Under the pieces are notes generated by a model. That model was not told the origin of the DNA and ran no database searches. It worked only from the letters and a program-made list of their open reading frames with translations. A program made the position numbers and the translations under genes. A stretch of DNA of 64,000 nucleotides from Roseicella sp. DB1501 (GTDB lineage Bacteria > Pseudomonadota > Alphaproteobacteria > Acetobacterales > Acetobacteraceae), in assembly GCF_013112485.1 (NCBI RefSeq), contig NZ_JABFHG010000005.1, forward strand, positions 186,001-250,000, written 5' to 3'. Every line of letters begins with the position of its first letter. The first letter of the stretch is position 1. Shown piece by piece: positions 32,579 through 42,221 of this stretch.

Positions 32579-34279
32579 ATGATCCGCCTGGTCCTGCTCG
32601 CGCTCCTCGCCCTGCTCGCCGCTGCGCCTGCCCGGGCGCAGCGGCAGATGGTGGCGGCGGCGCATCCGCTGGCCGCCGAGGCCGGGATGGCGATGCTGCG
32701 CGCCGGCGGCACGGCGCTCGACGCCGCCATCGCCGCCCAGGCCATGCTGGCGGTGGCCGAGCCGCAGGCCTCGGGTCTCGGCGGCGGCGCGCTGCTGCTG
32801 CACTGGGATGCCGGCCGGCGCCACCTCTCCGCCTGGGACGGGCGGGAGACCGCGCCCGCCGCGGCGGGCCCCGACCTCTTCCTCCGCGACGGCCGGCCGA
32901 TGGGCTTCCACGAGGCGGCGCTGGGCGGCCGCGCCGTCGGCGTGCCCGGCGCCATGCGCATGCTGGAGGCGGCGCATCGCGCCCTCGGACGCCTGCCCTG
33001 GCCGCAGCTCTTCGCCCCGGCCATCGCGGCGGCCGAGGCCGGGGTGCCGGTCTCGCCGCGCCTCGCTGGCCTGATCGCCGCCGAGGCCGGGCGTCTGGAG
33101 CGCGATCCGGCGGCGCGCGCGGTCTTCCTGCCGGAGGGCCGGCCGCTCGCCGAGGGCGCGGCGCTGCGCAACCCGGACCTGGCCGCGACCCTGCGGGCGG
33201 TGGCCGATGCAGGGGCGGATGCCCTGCATCGCGGCCCGATCGCGGAGGACATCGCCGCCGCGGTGCAGGCCGAGCCCAATCCCGGGCTGATGACGGTCGC
33301 CGATCTTGAGGGCTATGCGCCGCGGGAGCGCAGCCCGGTCTGCGGCCCCTATCGCATCTGGACCATCTGCGGCTTTCCGCCGCCCTCCTCGGGCGGCGTC
33401 ACGGTGCTGCAGGCGATGACCATCCTGGCGCATCAGGACATGGCCTCGTTGGCGCCGGGGCGCGCCGATTCGCCGATTCGCGCGCTGGATGCGGCGCATC
33501 TGCTCGGCGAGGCCGGCCGCATCGCCTTCGCCGACCGCAACCTCTACCTCGCCGATGCCGACCAGGTGCCGGTGCCGCTGCGCGGGCTGCTCGACCCGGC
33601 CTATCTGCTGCTACGGGCGCAGCTCCTCGACCGCGACCGCGCCGGCCTGCCGAAGCCGGGCAACCCGCCCTGGGGCGGCGGCGCGCCGCTCGCCAGCCAG
33701 CCGCCGCAGCCGGAGCACGGCACCAGCCATCTCTCCATCCTCGACGCGGCGGGCAATGCCGTGGCGATGACGACGACGATCGAGGATGTCTTCGGCGCCC
33801 GCCGCATGGCGCGCGGCATGCTGCTCAACAACGAGCTGACGGATTTCTCCTTCCTGCCGGAGCAGGACGGGCGGCCGGTCGCCAACCGTGTCGGGCCGGG
33901 GAAGCGGCCGCGCTCCTCCATGTCGCCGACCATCGTCTTCGACCGGGCGGGCGAGCCGGTCGCGGTGCTCGGCTCGGCGGGCGGGACGCGGATCATCGGC
34001 CATGTGGTGCAGGCCTTGGTCGCGATGCTGGACTGGGACATGGCGCCGCAGGAGGCGGTGGCCCTGCCGCGCATCGGCGCCGCCAATGCGACGCTCGAAC
34101 TTGAAGCGGAGACGGCGGCGGCCGAGCTCGCCCCGGCGCTGCAGGCGCGTGGCTTCCCCATTGCGATCCGCTCGATGACGAGCGGCCTGCACGCCATCCG
34201 CATCCGGCGCGGCGCGGCGGGCGTCACGCTCGAGGGCGGCGCCGATCCGCGGCGCGACGGGGCGGTGCTGGCGGAATAG
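32579..34279 (+). CDS. ggt: Periplasmic gamma-glutamyltransferase (GGT copy 3)
   Basis: A 566-aa GGT with a cleavable signal peptide (LLALLAAAPARA-QR near residue 20), so the mature enzyme is periplasmic. LRAGGTALDAAIAAQAMLAV is at the N terminus, autocleavage nucleophile Thr382 lies in HGTSHLSILD, and a canonical LNNELTDFSF segment plus GKRPRSSMSPTI follow. It is the copy most like classical glutathione hydrolases. The TAG stop overlaps a 6-bp hairpin that may act as terminator. Confidence 0.93.
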   Translation: MIRLVLLALLALLAAAPARAQRQMVAAAHPLAAEAGMAMLRAGGTALDAAIAAQAMLAVAEPQASGLGGGALLLHWDAGRRHLSAWDGRETAPAAAGPDLFLRDGRPMGFHEAALGGRAVGVPGAMRMLEAAHRALGRLPWPQLFAPAIAAAEAGVPVSPRLAGLIAAEAGRLERDPAARAVFLPEGRPLAEGAALRNPDLAATLRAVADAGADALHRGPIAEDIAAAVQAEPNPGLMTVADLEGYAPRERSPVCGPYRIWTICGFPPPSSGGVTVLQAMTILAHQDMASLAPGRADSPIRALDAAHLLGEAGRIAFADRNLYLADADQVPVPLRGLLDPAYLLLRAQLLDRDRAGLPKPGNPPWGGGAPLASQPPQPEHGTSHLSILDAAGNAVAMTTTIEDVFGARRMARGMLLNNELTDFSFLPEQDGRPVANRVGPGKRPRSSMSPTIVFDRAGEPVAVLGSAGGTRIIGHVVQALVAMLDWDMAPQEAVALPRIGAANATLELEAETAAAELAPALQARGFPIAIRSMTSGLHAIRIRRGAAGVTLEGGADPRRDGAVLAE

Positions 34280-34293
34280 GCACGAAGCGTGCC
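34279..34293 (+). terminator. Short GC hairpin at the ggt stop
   Basis: GGCACG-AAG-CGTGCC, a perfect 6-bp stem with a 3-nt loop whose first base is the last base of the stop codon. It is followed by CTTCGGGAGATTTCCCG rather than a U-run, so its role in termination is only a guess. Confidence 0.4.
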
Positions 34294-34404
34294 CTTCGGG
34301 AGATTTCCCGCCCACCTGCTTGAACGGAGCGGGCGCTGGCGCTTTTCCCGTTGCCGGGCACGCGGCCGGGGCGCCGCGCGCTGCACCGACCCTGGAGGAT
34401 CTCG

Positions 34405-34917
34405 ATGACCACTCGCCGCCATTCGGCCGCGCGCGCCGCGCGCCTCGCCCCTCGCCTCACCCTGGCCGCCACCCTGCTGCTCGGCAGCGCCATGGCGGCG
34501 CGGGCGCAGGAGACCAAGGAGATCGGCCATGTGAACACGGCGCTGACCAATCTCGGCCTCACCCGCAGCCACCAGATCGTCATCGAGCGCTTCGACGACC
34601 CGAAGGTCGCCGGCATCTCCTGCTACATCGCCCAGGCCCGGACCGGCGGCGTCAAGGGCATGGTCGGCCTGGCCGAGGACCCGGCGCGCTTCGCCCTCTC
34701 CTGCACCCCGACCGGCCCGGTGGTGCTGAGCGAGGCGGCGCGCCGGAGCGAGAAGGGCGAGCGGGTCTACGAAAGCTCGACCAGCCTCTTCTTCAAGGAG
34801 ACGCGGGTGCACCGCTTCCTCGACGAGGAGCGCAACGTCGTCGTCTACATGGCCTGGTCGACCAAGCTGGTCGACGGCTCGCCCTACAATGCCGTGGCGG
34901 TCGTGCCGATCCGCTGA
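34405..34917 (+). CDS. creA: CreA-family periplasmic protein
   Basis: A 170-aa protein with a signal peptide cut near AARA-QE (residue 34). The mature sequence matches CreA throughout ([50 protein letters not shown]), including the two conserved cysteines. Its function in E. coli is not known. A GGAGG ribosome-binding site 7 bp before the ATG decides the start. Its 3' end overlaps the convergent ABC ATPase gene by 34 bp. Confidence 0.92.
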   Translation: MTTRRHSAARAARLAPRLTLAATLLLGSAMAARAQETKEIGHVNTALTNLGLTRSHQIVIERFDDPKVAGISCYIAQARTGGVKGMVGLAEDPARFALSCTPTGPVVLSEAARRSEKGERVYESSTSLFFKETRVHRFLDEERNVVVYMAWSTKLVDGSPYNAVAVVPIR

Positions 34918-35966
34918 TCGCCGCCGGCGGGGGCCGGGGGCGGGTCCCGCCCCTCCTCGACGGCATGGCAGGCCACCACCGTGCCCACCTGGCTGCGCGG
35001 CGGCAGCAGCAGCGGCATCTCCCGCCGGCAACGATCCGCGACCAGCGGGCAGCGGGGATGGAAGGGGCAGCCGGGGGGCGGGTCGATCGGGCTTGGCACC
35101 TCGCCGCCGACCGGGATGCGCTGGCGCCCGGTCATCTCCAGGTCCGGGATCGCCTCCATCAGGGCGCGGGTATAGGGGTGGCGCGGCGCGGTGAAGAGCG
35201 TCTCGGCCTCCGCCAGTTCGACCAGCCGGCCGAGATACATCACGCCGATCTGGTCGGAGACCTGCCGCACCACGGCGAGGTTGTGGCTGATGAAGAGATA
35301 GGTCAGGCCGAGCCGCGCCTGCAGGTCCTTCATCAGGTTCAGGATCTGCGCCTGAACCGAGACGTCGAGGGCGCTGGTCGGCTCGTCGCAGACCAGGAAT
35401 TCGGGATGCGAGGACAGGGCGCGGGCGATGGAGATGCGCTGGCGCTGGCCGCCGCTGAACTCGTGCGGGAATTTCTCGCCATCCAGCGGCGAGAGGCCGA
35501 CCTGGGTCAGCAGCTCCGCCACCCGCGCCCGCTGCGCCGCCGCCCCGGAGACCAGGCCGAAGGCGCGGATCGGCTCGGCGATGATGTCGAGCACCCGCCA
35601 GCGCGGGTTGAGCGAGGCATAGGGGTCCTGGAAGATCATCTGCATCCGGCGCCGCTGCGCCGCATCGGCGCGCGCCTGCTCGAGCGGCAGGCCGTCGAAG
35701 CGGATGCCGCCGCGCGAGGGCGGGTAGAGGCCGACCACCAGCCGGGCGACGGTGGACTTGCCGCAGCCGCTCTCGCCGACGAGGGAGAGGGTGGTGCCGC
35801 GCGGGATCTCGAAGGAGACGCCGTCGACCGCCTTCAGGCTGCGCCGCCCCTCCCCGGCCAGCAGCCGCTGCAGCAGCGGCCGGGAGACGTCGAAATGCCG
35901 CGCCAGGTCCTCGACCGCGAGCATGACCGTTGCCGCGGGGCGCGGCGCCTCCCTGCCCTCAGCCAT
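34884..35966 (-). CDS. Peptide ABC transporter ATPase, DppF type
   Basis: A 360-aa ATPase with Walker A at 64-72 (GESGCGKST), signature [15 protein letters not shown], Walker [14 protein letters not shown] and the C-terminal [14 protein letters not shown] extension. It is the last of four transporter genes in the order B-C-D-F and overlaps the DppD gene by 8 bp. Its 3' end lies over the creA 3' end. Confidence 0.93.
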   Translation of the reverse strand: MAEGREAPRPAATVMLAVEDLARHFDVSRPLLQRLLAGEGRRSLKAVDGVSFEIPRGTTLSLVGESGCGKSTVARLVVGLYPPSRGGIRFDGLPLEQARADAAQRRRMQMIFQDPYASLNPRWRVLDIIAEPIRAFGLVSGAAAQRARVAELLTQVGLSPLDGEKFPHEFSGGQRQRISIARALSSHPEFLVCDEPTSALDVSVQAQILNLMKDLQARLGLTYLFISHNLAVVRQVSDQIGVMYLGRLVELAEAETLFTAPRHPYTRALMEAIPDLEMTGRQRIPVGGEVPSPIDPPPGCPFHPRCPLVADRCRREMPLLLPPRSQVGTVVACHAVEEGRDPPPAPAGGDQRIGTTATAL

Positions 35967-36981
35967 GCCGCAGCAGCTCCGGCGCCTGCTTCTCCGAGGC
36001 GGGATCGTAGAGCCAGCAGGCGGCGCGCGTGCTGCCGGTCTCGATCAGCTCCGGGCGCTCATGACGGCAGCGGTCGAAGACATGCGGGCAGCGCGGGTTG
36101 AAGGCGCAGCCCGGCGGGATGGCCGAGAGCCGCGGCATGGCGCCCTCGATGCCCGAGAGATGCGCCACCTTGCGATCGAGCGGCGGGATGGAGGCCATCA
36201 GCCCGGCCGAATAGGGGTGCTTCGGCGCCTTCACCACCGCCCGCACCGGGCCGATCTCGGCGACGCGCCCGGCATACATCACCGCGACCCGGTCGGCCGT
36301 CTCGGCGATGACGCCCATGTCGTGCGTGACCAGCATCATCGCCGTGCCCTTCTCCCGCGCCAGCCGCTTCAGCAGCGCGATGATCTGCGCCTGAATGGAG
36401 ACGTCGAGCGCCGTGGTCGGCTCGTCGGCGACGACCAGGATCGGCTCGGCGCAGAGCGCGAGCGAGATGACCACGCGCTGGCGCATGCCGCCCGAGAATT
36501 CATGTGGATAGCTGTCCACCCGCTGCGCCGCCGCCGGGATGCCGACCATCTCGAGCCAGCCGATCGCCCGCTGCCGCGCCTCGCGGTCCGAGAGGCCGAG
36601 ATGCGCCTGCATGGTCTCGATGAGCTGCCGGCCGACGGTGTAGAGCGGGTTCAGCGTGGTCAGCGGGTCCTGGAAGATGGCGCCGATCTGCCGGCCGCGG
36701 ATGCGCCGCAGGCGGTCCTGGGGCAGGGTGTCGATCCGCTCCCCCTGCAGCCGGATCTCGCCGCCCGCGATGCGGCCGGGCGGCTCGAGCAAGCCGATGA
36801 TGGCGGCGCCGGTCATCGACTTGCCGGCGCCGGATTCGCCGACCACGCCGAGCACCTCGCCCGGCGCGATGTCGAAGGAGACGCCATCGAGCGCCGTCAG
36901 CACGCCGCGCCGGGTCGGGAACTGCACCCGCAGGTCGCGGACGGAGAGCACCGGCCCGGTGATGGGGGCGGCGGCCGGCAT
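35959..36981 (-). CDS. Peptide ABC transporter ATPase, DppD type
   Basis: A 340-aa ATPase with Walker A at 48-56 (GESGAGKSM), signature [15 protein letters not shown], Walker [16 protein letters not shown] and the [14 protein letters not shown] extension. The start overlaps the DppC stop by 1 bp. With DppF it forms the ATPase pair of this importer. Confidence 0.93.
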   Translation of the reverse strand: MPAAAPITGPVLSVRDLRVQFPTRRGVLTALDGVSFDIAPGEVLGVVGESGAGKSMTGAAIIGLLEPPGRIAGGEIRLQGERIDTLPQDRLRRIRGRQIGAIFQDPLTTLNPLYTVGRQLIETMQAHLGLSDREARQRAIGWLEMVGIPAAAQRVDSYPHEFSGGMRQRVVISLALCAEPILVVADEPTTALDVSIQAQIIALLKRLAREKGTAMMLVTHDMGVIAETADRVAVMYAGRVAEIGPVRAVVKAPKHPYSAGLMASIPPLDRKVAHLSGIEGAMPRLSAIPPGCAFNPRCPHVFDRCRHERPELIETGSTRAACWLYDPASEKQAPELLRHG

Positions 36982-37901
36982 CAGCGGAGCCTCGGGTTCA
37001 GCGCGTCGCGCAGCCAGTCGCCGAGCAGGTTCACCGAGAGCACCATCGCGATCAGCGCGGCGCCGGGGAAGATGGTGATCCACCACTCGCCGCTGAAGAG
37101 GAAGTCGTTGCCGATTCTGATAAGGGTGCCGAGCGAGGGCTGGGTCGGCGGCACGCCGACGCCGAGGAAGGAGAGCGTCGCCTCGGTGATGATGGCGCTG
37201 CTGAGGCCGAGCGTTGCGATCACCAGCACCGGCCCCACCACGTTCGGCAGCACGTGGGTCAGCATGATGCGAAGCTGCGAGATGCCGATGACGCGGGCGG
37301 CGAGGACGTATTCCTTGTTGCGCTCCACCAGGGTCGAGCCGCGCACGGTGCGGGCGAATTGCGGCCAGGCGCTGATGCCGATGGCGAAGATGACGACGAA
37401 GAGGGCGATGCGGTCGTGCAGCTCCCGCGGCAGGGCGGCGCGCACCACGCCATCGACCAGCAGCGCGATGAGGATGGAGGGGAAGGTGAGCTGGATGTCG
37501 GCGATGCGCATCAGCACGCCATCCGTCACGCCGCCGAGATAGCCGGCGAGCAGGCCGATTCCGACGCCGACCAGGATCGAGAAGACCACCGCCGAGACGC
37601 CGACCAGCAGCGAGATGCGGGCGCCGTACATGATGGCCGAGAGCATGTCGCGGCCCTGGTCGTCGGTGCCGAGCGGGTAGAGCAGGTCGCCCTCGGCCGA
37701 CCAGGATGGCGGCTTGAAGGCGTCGCCGAGGTTGAGCGTCGCCAGGTCGAAGGGATCGTGCGGCGCCAGCCAGGGCGAGAGCGCCGCGCCGAGGATGCAG
37801 ACCAGCGCCACCACGGCCGAGAGGATGGTGACGGGCGAGCGCCGGAAGGACCACCAGAGGTCGCTGTCGAGGGCGCGCGAGAGGGCGGCGGCGACGGCCA
37901 T
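36981..37901 (-). CDS. Peptide ABC transporter permease, DppC type
   Basis: A 306-aa permease with about six membrane helices, the DppC N-terminal motif LYPLGTDDQGRDMLSAIMYGARISL (across two segments) and the EAA loop YVLAARVIGISQLRIMLTHVLPN. It starts 1 bp after the DppB stop. Substrate not deducible. Confidence 0.94.
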   Translation of the reverse strand: MAVAAALSRALDSDLWWSFRRSPVTILSAVVALVCILGAALSPWLAPHDPFDLATLNLGDAFKPPSWSAEGDLLYPLGTDDQGRDMLSAIMYGARISLLVGVSAVVFSILVGVGIGLLAGYLGGVTDGVLMRIADIQLTFPSILIALLVDGVVRAALPRELHDRIALFVVIFAIGISAWPQFARTVRGSTLVERNKEYVLAARVIGISQLRIMLTHVLPNVVGPVLVIATLGLSSAIITEATLSFLGVGVPPTQPSLGTLIRIGNDFLFSGEWWITIFPGAALIAMVLSVNLLGDWLRDALNPRLR

Positions 37902-37902
37902 C

Positions 37903-38889
37903 TCAGTGCCCCCCCGCCGCGCCGCGGCCGATCCGCAGCCGCGGGTCCACCAGGTAGTAGAGCAGGTCCACCACGAGGTTGATGGTGACGAAGACGAGGG
38001 CGATGAGCAGCAGATAGGCCGCCATCACCGGGATGTCGGCGGCGCCGACCGACTGGATGAAGAGCAGGCCCATCCCCGGCCACTGGAACACCGTCTCGGT
38101 GACGATGGCGAAGGCGATGATGCCGCCGAGCTGCAGCCCGGCGATGGTGATCACCGGCACCAGCGTGTTCTTCAGCGCATGGCCGAAATTGATGGCGCGG
38201 TTGGAGAGGCCGCGGGCGCGGGCGAACTTGATGTAGTCGGTCCGCAGCACCTCCAGCATCTCCGCCCGTACCAGGCGCATGATGAGGGTGAGCTGGAACA
38301 TGCCGAGGGTGATGGAAGGCAGGATCAGCGCCTTGAGGCCGGAGAGGGTGAGCAGCCCGGTGCTCCACCAGCCGAGTTGCACCACGTCGCCGCGGCCGAA
38401 GCTCGGCAGCCAGCCGAGCCAGACCGAGAAGACCAGGATCAGCAGGATGCCGATGAGGAAGGTCGGCAGCGAGACGCCGATCAGGCTGAAGGTGAGGAAG
38501 GCGCGGCTGAGCCAGGAATTGCGGTAGAGGCCGGTATAGACGCCCATCGGCACCCCGACGAGCAGCGCCACCAGCGCGGCGCAGAAGGCAAGCTCGAGCG
38601 TCGCCGGGGCGCGTTCGGCGATCAGCTCCGCCACCGGCCGCGACAGGCGGTAGGACAGGCCGAAATCGCCCTGCAGCGCATGCCCGACGAAGGTGGCGAA
38701 TTGCACGAAGAAGGGCTGGTCGAGGCCGAGATCGTGCACCAGCTGCACCCGCTGCGCCTCGGTGAAGTCCTGGCCGAGCATGATCGCCACCGGGTCGCCG
38801 ACATAGGCGAACATGGCGAAGCTGAACAGCGCGACGACCAGCATGACCGGGATGGCCTGCAGGATGCGCGAGAGGATGAAGGCGGCCAT
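37903..38889 (-). CDS. Peptide ABC transporter permease, DppB type
   Basis: A 328-aa permease with the typical N terminus (ILSRILQAIPVMLVVALFSF), DPVAIMLGQDFTEAQ loop, six helices and the EAA loop YIKFARARGLSNRAINFGHALKN. It is the first gene of the B-C-D-F operon. No extracellular solute-binding protein gene is found on either side, so that component must be encoded elsewhere. Confidence 0.94.
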   Translation of the reverse strand: MAAFILSRILQAIPVMLVVALFSFAMFAYVGDPVAIMLGQDFTEAQRVQLVHDLGLDQPFFVQFATFVGHALQGDFGLSYRLSRPVAELIAERAPATLELAFCAALVALLVGVPMGVYTGLYRNSWLSRAFLTFSLIGVSLPTFLIGILLILVFSVWLGWLPSFGRGDVVQLGWWSTGLLTLSGLKALILPSITLGMFQLTLIMRLVRAEMLEVLRTDYIKFARARGLSNRAINFGHALKNTLVPVITIAGLQLGGIIAFAIVTETVFQWPGMGLLFIQSVGAADIPVMAAYLLLIALVFVTINLVVDLLYYLVDPRLRIGRGAAGGH

Positions 38890-39083
38890 CTAGCCGCGGC
38901 CCCCTGCCGGCCCGCTGGCCACCTGCCGCCGCGTGCCGGCCGCCGCCGGAGCCTCGGCCCGCGGGATCGCCCCTGCCCGTCTCCACATCGTCCCGTCTCC
39001 CGCCGCGGCCCGGCGTTCCGGCTTCCGCCTCGTCAAGTCTCCCGTTGAATCTATAGGCTCCGGCGACGCCGCGCGGAAAGGCC

Positions 39084-40154
39084 TCACCCGGTGCCGCCGG
39101 CGGGGGGCGCGGGTTCCCCCGCCCAGTCCTTCAGCAGGTTGAACCCGACCGCGAGCAGAACCGGGCCGAGAAACAGGCCGAGGAAGCCGAAGGCGAAGAC
39201 GCCGCCGAGCGCGCCGAGCAGCGTCAGCAGCAGCGGCAGGTCGGCGCCGCGGGCGATCAGCCAGGGGCGGATCACGTTGTCGGCGCTGCTGATGCCGAAG
39301 GTGCCGTAGAGGCCGAGGAAGATCGCCCAGCCGGTCCGGCCGTCGGCGAGCAGCCAGAGCGTCGCCGGGATCCAGACCAGCGGCGCGCCGACCGGGAAGA
39401 TGGAGATGCCGCCCGCGACGACGCCGAGCAGCGCCGGCCGCGGCACGCCGGCGAGCCAGAGGCCGAACCAGGTCATCACCCCTTGCGCGACGGCGGTGCC
39501 GAGCAGCCCGTAGACCACGCCGCGGGTGACGTCACCGGTGAGCTGCACCAGGTGCCGCGTGCGCTCGCCGGCCAGCCGCGCCAGCGCCGCCTCGCTCCGC
39601 TGCGCGATGGCCGGCCCGTCGCGGTAGAAGAAGAAGGCGAGGAAGATGGCGACGAGGACCTCGGCGATGCCGGAGAGCAGGGCGAGCAGCAGGCCGAGCA
39701 TCGCCTGGGCGAGGCTGCCGGCATAGGGCGCGATCAGCCCGGCGAGGCCGGACAGGCCGAGATCGACGCCCGCGAGGTAGTCCTGCAGCCAGGGGCCGAC
39801 CAGCGGCAGGCGGCTCAGCCAGTCGCCGATGCCGGGCAGGCCCTCGGTCAGGAAGCGCTCCACCGCGCCGCGGATGCCCTCGATATCCTCGCGCGAGGTC
39901 GGGGTGGCGTAGACCAAGGGCAGGCCGATGAGCAGGAATTCCACCACCACCATCACCAGGGCGGCGGCGCCGGGCGAGAGGCCCAGCTTCTCGCGCAGCA
40001 GCCGGAAGGCGGGCCAGGTCGAGTAGACCAGGATCGCTGCCCAGAGCAGCGAGGAGAGGAAGGGCCGCAGCACCAGCAGGCAGCCGGCCGCGAGCAGGAG
40101 CGCGCCCAACAGCCCGAGAAGGCGCACCGGATCGGACTGGCCAGCCTGCATCAT
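39084..40154 (-). CDS. AI-2E-family permease
   Basis: A 356-aa membrane protein with paired hydrophobic segments at both ends and the family's central extramembrane region. Recognisable segments are LLWAAILVYSTWPAFRLL, FFYRDG, and the C-terminal GISSADNVIRPWLI and LTLLGALGGVFAFGFLGLFLGPVLLAV (as separate blocks). The family includes the autoinducer-2 exporter TqsA and Na+/H+ antiporters; this one's cargo is unknown. Two adjacent ATGs follow a GGAGGGG ribosome-binding site. The 194-bp gap downstream to dppB holds no gene. Confidence 0.9.
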   Translation of the reverse strand: MMQAGQSDPVRLLGLLGALLLAAGCLLVLRPFLSSLLWAAILVYSTWPAFRLLREKLGLSPGAAALVMVVVEFLLIGLPLVYATPTSREDIEGIRGAVERFLTEGLPGIGDWLSRLPLVGPWLQDYLAGVDLGLSGLAGLIAPYAGSLAQAMLGLLLALLSGIAEVLVAIFLAFFFYRDGPAIAQRSEAALARLAGERTRHLVQLTGDVTRGVVYGLLGTAVAQGVMTWFGLWLAGVPRPALLGVVAGGISIFPVGAPLVWIPATLWLLADGRTGWAIFLGLYGTFGISSADNVIRPWLIARGADLPLLLTLLGALGGVFAFGFLGLFLGPVLLAVGFNLLKDWAGEPAPPAGGTG

Positions 40155-40337
40155 CCCCTCCCTGCGCCTCGCCCCTGCGCCTCGCCCCTGCGCCTCGCCG
40201 CGGCATCCCGACCGGCCGCCGCAGGATATCGTGCCGTGACGGCAACGGCATCCCCGGCCGTGGCCGGCCCCGCCGCAGTAGCCAGTCCGGCACGGCACGG
40301 CTAGCTTCCGCAGCCCAACGGGGGGAGTTCTGGCGCC

Positions 40338-41120
40338 ATGCCGCGTTTCGCCGCCAACCTGTCGATGATGTTCAACGAGGTCCCCTTCCTCGACCGCTTC
40401 GCCCGCGCCCGCGCGGCCGGCTTCGCGGCGGTGGAGTTCCTCTTCCCCTATGAGCATCCGGCCGCCGAGATCGCGCAGCGCCTGAAGGATCACGGGCTGC
40501 AGCAGGTCCTGTTCAACGCCCCGCCCGGCGACTGGGGCAAGGGCGAGCGGGGCATCGCCGCCCTGCCCGGCCGGCAGCAGGAATTCCGCGAGGGGGTGAA
40601 GCGGGGCCTCGACTACGCCGCCGCCCTTTCCTGCCCACGTCTGCACCTCATGGCCGGCCTCGCCCCGGCCGGCGTGCCGCGCGACACGCTGCTCGCCACC
40701 TATGCCGCCAACCTCGCCTGGGCGGCGGAGGAGTGCGGCAAGGCCGGGGTGAAGCCCGTGATCGAGCCCATCAATCACCGCGACATCCCCGGCTTCTTCC
40801 TCAACACCATGGCGGAAGGGGCGGCGATCATCGAGGCGATCGGGCCGGAGCGACTCGGCCTGCAATTCGACCTCTATCACTGCCAGATTACCGAGGGCGA
40901 CATCGTCAAGCGGGTGGAGAAGCACCTGCCGCTGATCGCCCATATGCAGGTGGCCGACAATCCGGGCCGCAACGAGCCGGGCACCGGCGAGGTGAACTGG
41001 CCCTTCGTCTTCCGCCGCATCGACGAGCTCGGCTTCCGCGGCTGGATCGGCTGCGAATACCGCCCGGCCGGCGAGACCGAGGCCGGCCTCGGCTGGTTCG
41101 CCCCCTATCGGCAGGCCTGA
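40338..41120 (+). CDS. hyi: Hydroxypyruvate isomerase family protein
   Basis: A 260-aa TIM-barrel isomerase that interconverts hydroxypyruvate and tartronate semialdehyde. Predicted metal-site residues are Glu143 (VIEPINHRD), Asp178 and His181 (LQFDLYHCQ) and Glu in GCEYRP; FNAPPGDW and NPGRNEPGTGE are strong family markers. A GGGGAG site precedes the ATG. It is followed by garR after 43 bp, and together they make a glyoxylate/hydroxypyruvate branch; glyoxylate carboligase is not in the window. OtnI-type (2-oxo-tetronate isomerase) function is an alternative. Confidence 0.92.
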   Translation: MPRFAANLSMMFNEVPFLDRFARARAAGFAAVEFLFPYEHPAAEIAQRLKDHGLQQVLFNAPPGDWGKGERGIAALPGRQQEFREGVKRGLDYAAALSCPRLHLMAGLAPAGVPRDTLLATYAANLAWAAEECGKAGVKPVIEPINHRDIPGFFLNTMAEGAAIIEAIGPERLGLQFDLYHCQITEGDIVKRVEKHLPLIAHMQVADNPGRNEPGTGEVNWPFVFRRIDELGFRGWIGCEYRPAGETEAGLGWFAPYRQA

Positions 41121-41163
41121 GCCCGGCCCGCCCCACCCGCCCGCAGCGCAAGGATTATACGTA

Positions 41164-42054
41164 ATGAAGATCGGCTTCATCGGCCTCGGCATCATGGGCA
41201 AGCCTATGGCCGGCCATCTCAAGGAAGCGGGGCATGAGATCATTGTGCCCGAGCGTAAGAGTCTCGGCGCCGACGAGCGCGGCGCCTTCACCGTCGTCCC
41301 GGATTCCAAATCCGTGGCCGCCGCCGCCGAGGTCATCATCCTGATGGTCCCCGACACCCCGGATGTCGAGGCGGTGCTGTTCGGCGCCGAGGGCGTGGCG
41401 GCCGGCCTCTCCAAGGGCAAGCTGGTGATCGACATGAGCTCGATCAGCCCGACCGCGACCAAGGGCTTCGCCGAGCGGATCAACGCCCTGGGCTGCGACT
41501 ACCTGGATGCCCCGGTCTCCGGCGGCGAGGTCGGGGCCAAGCAGGCCAGCCTGACCATCATGGTCGGCGGGCCGGAGGCGGCCTTCGAGCGCGCCCGGCC
41601 GCTCTTCGACAAGATGGGCAAGAACGTCACCCTGGTGGGCCCGAACGGCGCCGGGCAGACCACCAAGGTCGCCAACCAGATCATCGTCGCCTTGACCATC
41701 GAGGCGGTGGGCGAGGCGCTGGTCTTCGCCAGCAAGGCGGGCGCCGACCCGGCCAAGGTGCGGCAGGCGCTGATGGGCGGCCTCGCCACCTCCCGCATCC
41801 TCGAGCTGCACGGCGAGCGGATGATCAAGCGGACCTTCAATCCGGGCTTCCGCATCGTCCTGCACCAGAAGGACCTGAACCTGGCCCTGCAATCGGCCAA
41901 GGAGCTCGGCGTCGCCCTGCCCAACACCGCCTCGACGCAGCAGCTCTTCTCCGCCTCGGTTGCCGCCGGCAATGGCGGGCTCGACCATTCGGGCCTGGTG
42001 AAGGCGCTGGAGACGCTCGCCGCGCATCCGGTTGTGGCGGATCCGAAGTCCTGA
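41164..42054 (+). CDS. garR: 2-hydroxy-3-oxopropionate (tartronate semialdehyde) reductase
   Basis: A 296-aa beta-hydroxyacid dehydrogenase that reduces tartronate semialdehyde to D-glycerate with NAD(P)H. The N-terminal nucleotide motif is FIGLGIMGKPMAGHL (from residue 5), the substrate-site segment DAPVSGGEVGA contains Ser119, and the catalytic lysine is Lys168 (GQTTKVANQI). It follows hyi in the same direction and ends at a long imperfect hairpin. Confidence 0.95.
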   Translation: MKIGFIGLGIMGKPMAGHLKEAGHEIIVPERKSLGADERGAFTVVPDSKSVAAAAEVIILMVPDTPDVEAVLFGAEGVAAGLSKGKLVIDMSSISPTATKGFAERINALGCDYLDAPVSGGEVGAKQASLTIMVGGPEAAFERARPLFDKMGKNVTLVGPNGAGQTTKVANQIIVALTIEAVGEALVFASKAGADPAKVRQALMGGLATSRILELHGERMIKRTFNPGFRIVLHQKDLNLALQSAKELGVALPNTASTQQLFSASVAAGNGGLDHSGLVKALETLAAHPVVADPKS

Positions 42055-42061
42055 CGTTTCA

Positions 42062-42098
42062 CGCGAGCACGACGCCCGATTGCGCGTCGGTGCTCGCG
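42062..42098 (+). terminator. Long imperfect hairpin after garR
   Basis: CGCGAGCAC at 42062-42070 plus GACGC at 42071-42075 pair with GCGTC at 42084-42088 and GTGCTCGCG at 42090-42098, with a single bulge. It begins 7 bp after the garR stop. No U-run follows directly, but position and stability suggest termination or mRNA 3'-end protection. Confidence 0.6.
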
Positions 42099-42221
42099 GA
42101 CTTCGCGCAATGCTTGCAATGATCGCGGAAAGCGTGCAGATTTTTTGGACCAGTGCCGGGTGGGCGAGGATATCCATATAAGACCACCCATCCCGGCTTC
42201 GTTTGCTAGCCGGAGATGGGC

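Noticed and set aside
40155-41483. Extension of the AI-2E permease reading frame far upstream (to a 799-aa product)
   Set aside because: The extra 440 residues are low-complexity and antisense to hyi; the ATG at 40154 has a strong ribosome-binding site and gives the family length.
42141-42182. A sigma-70 promoter from TTGGAC to TATAAG upstream of the XRE gene
   Set aside because: The spacing between the two hexamers is about 26 bp, too long; the TATAAG may still be a -10 element but no good -35 lies at 17 bp.
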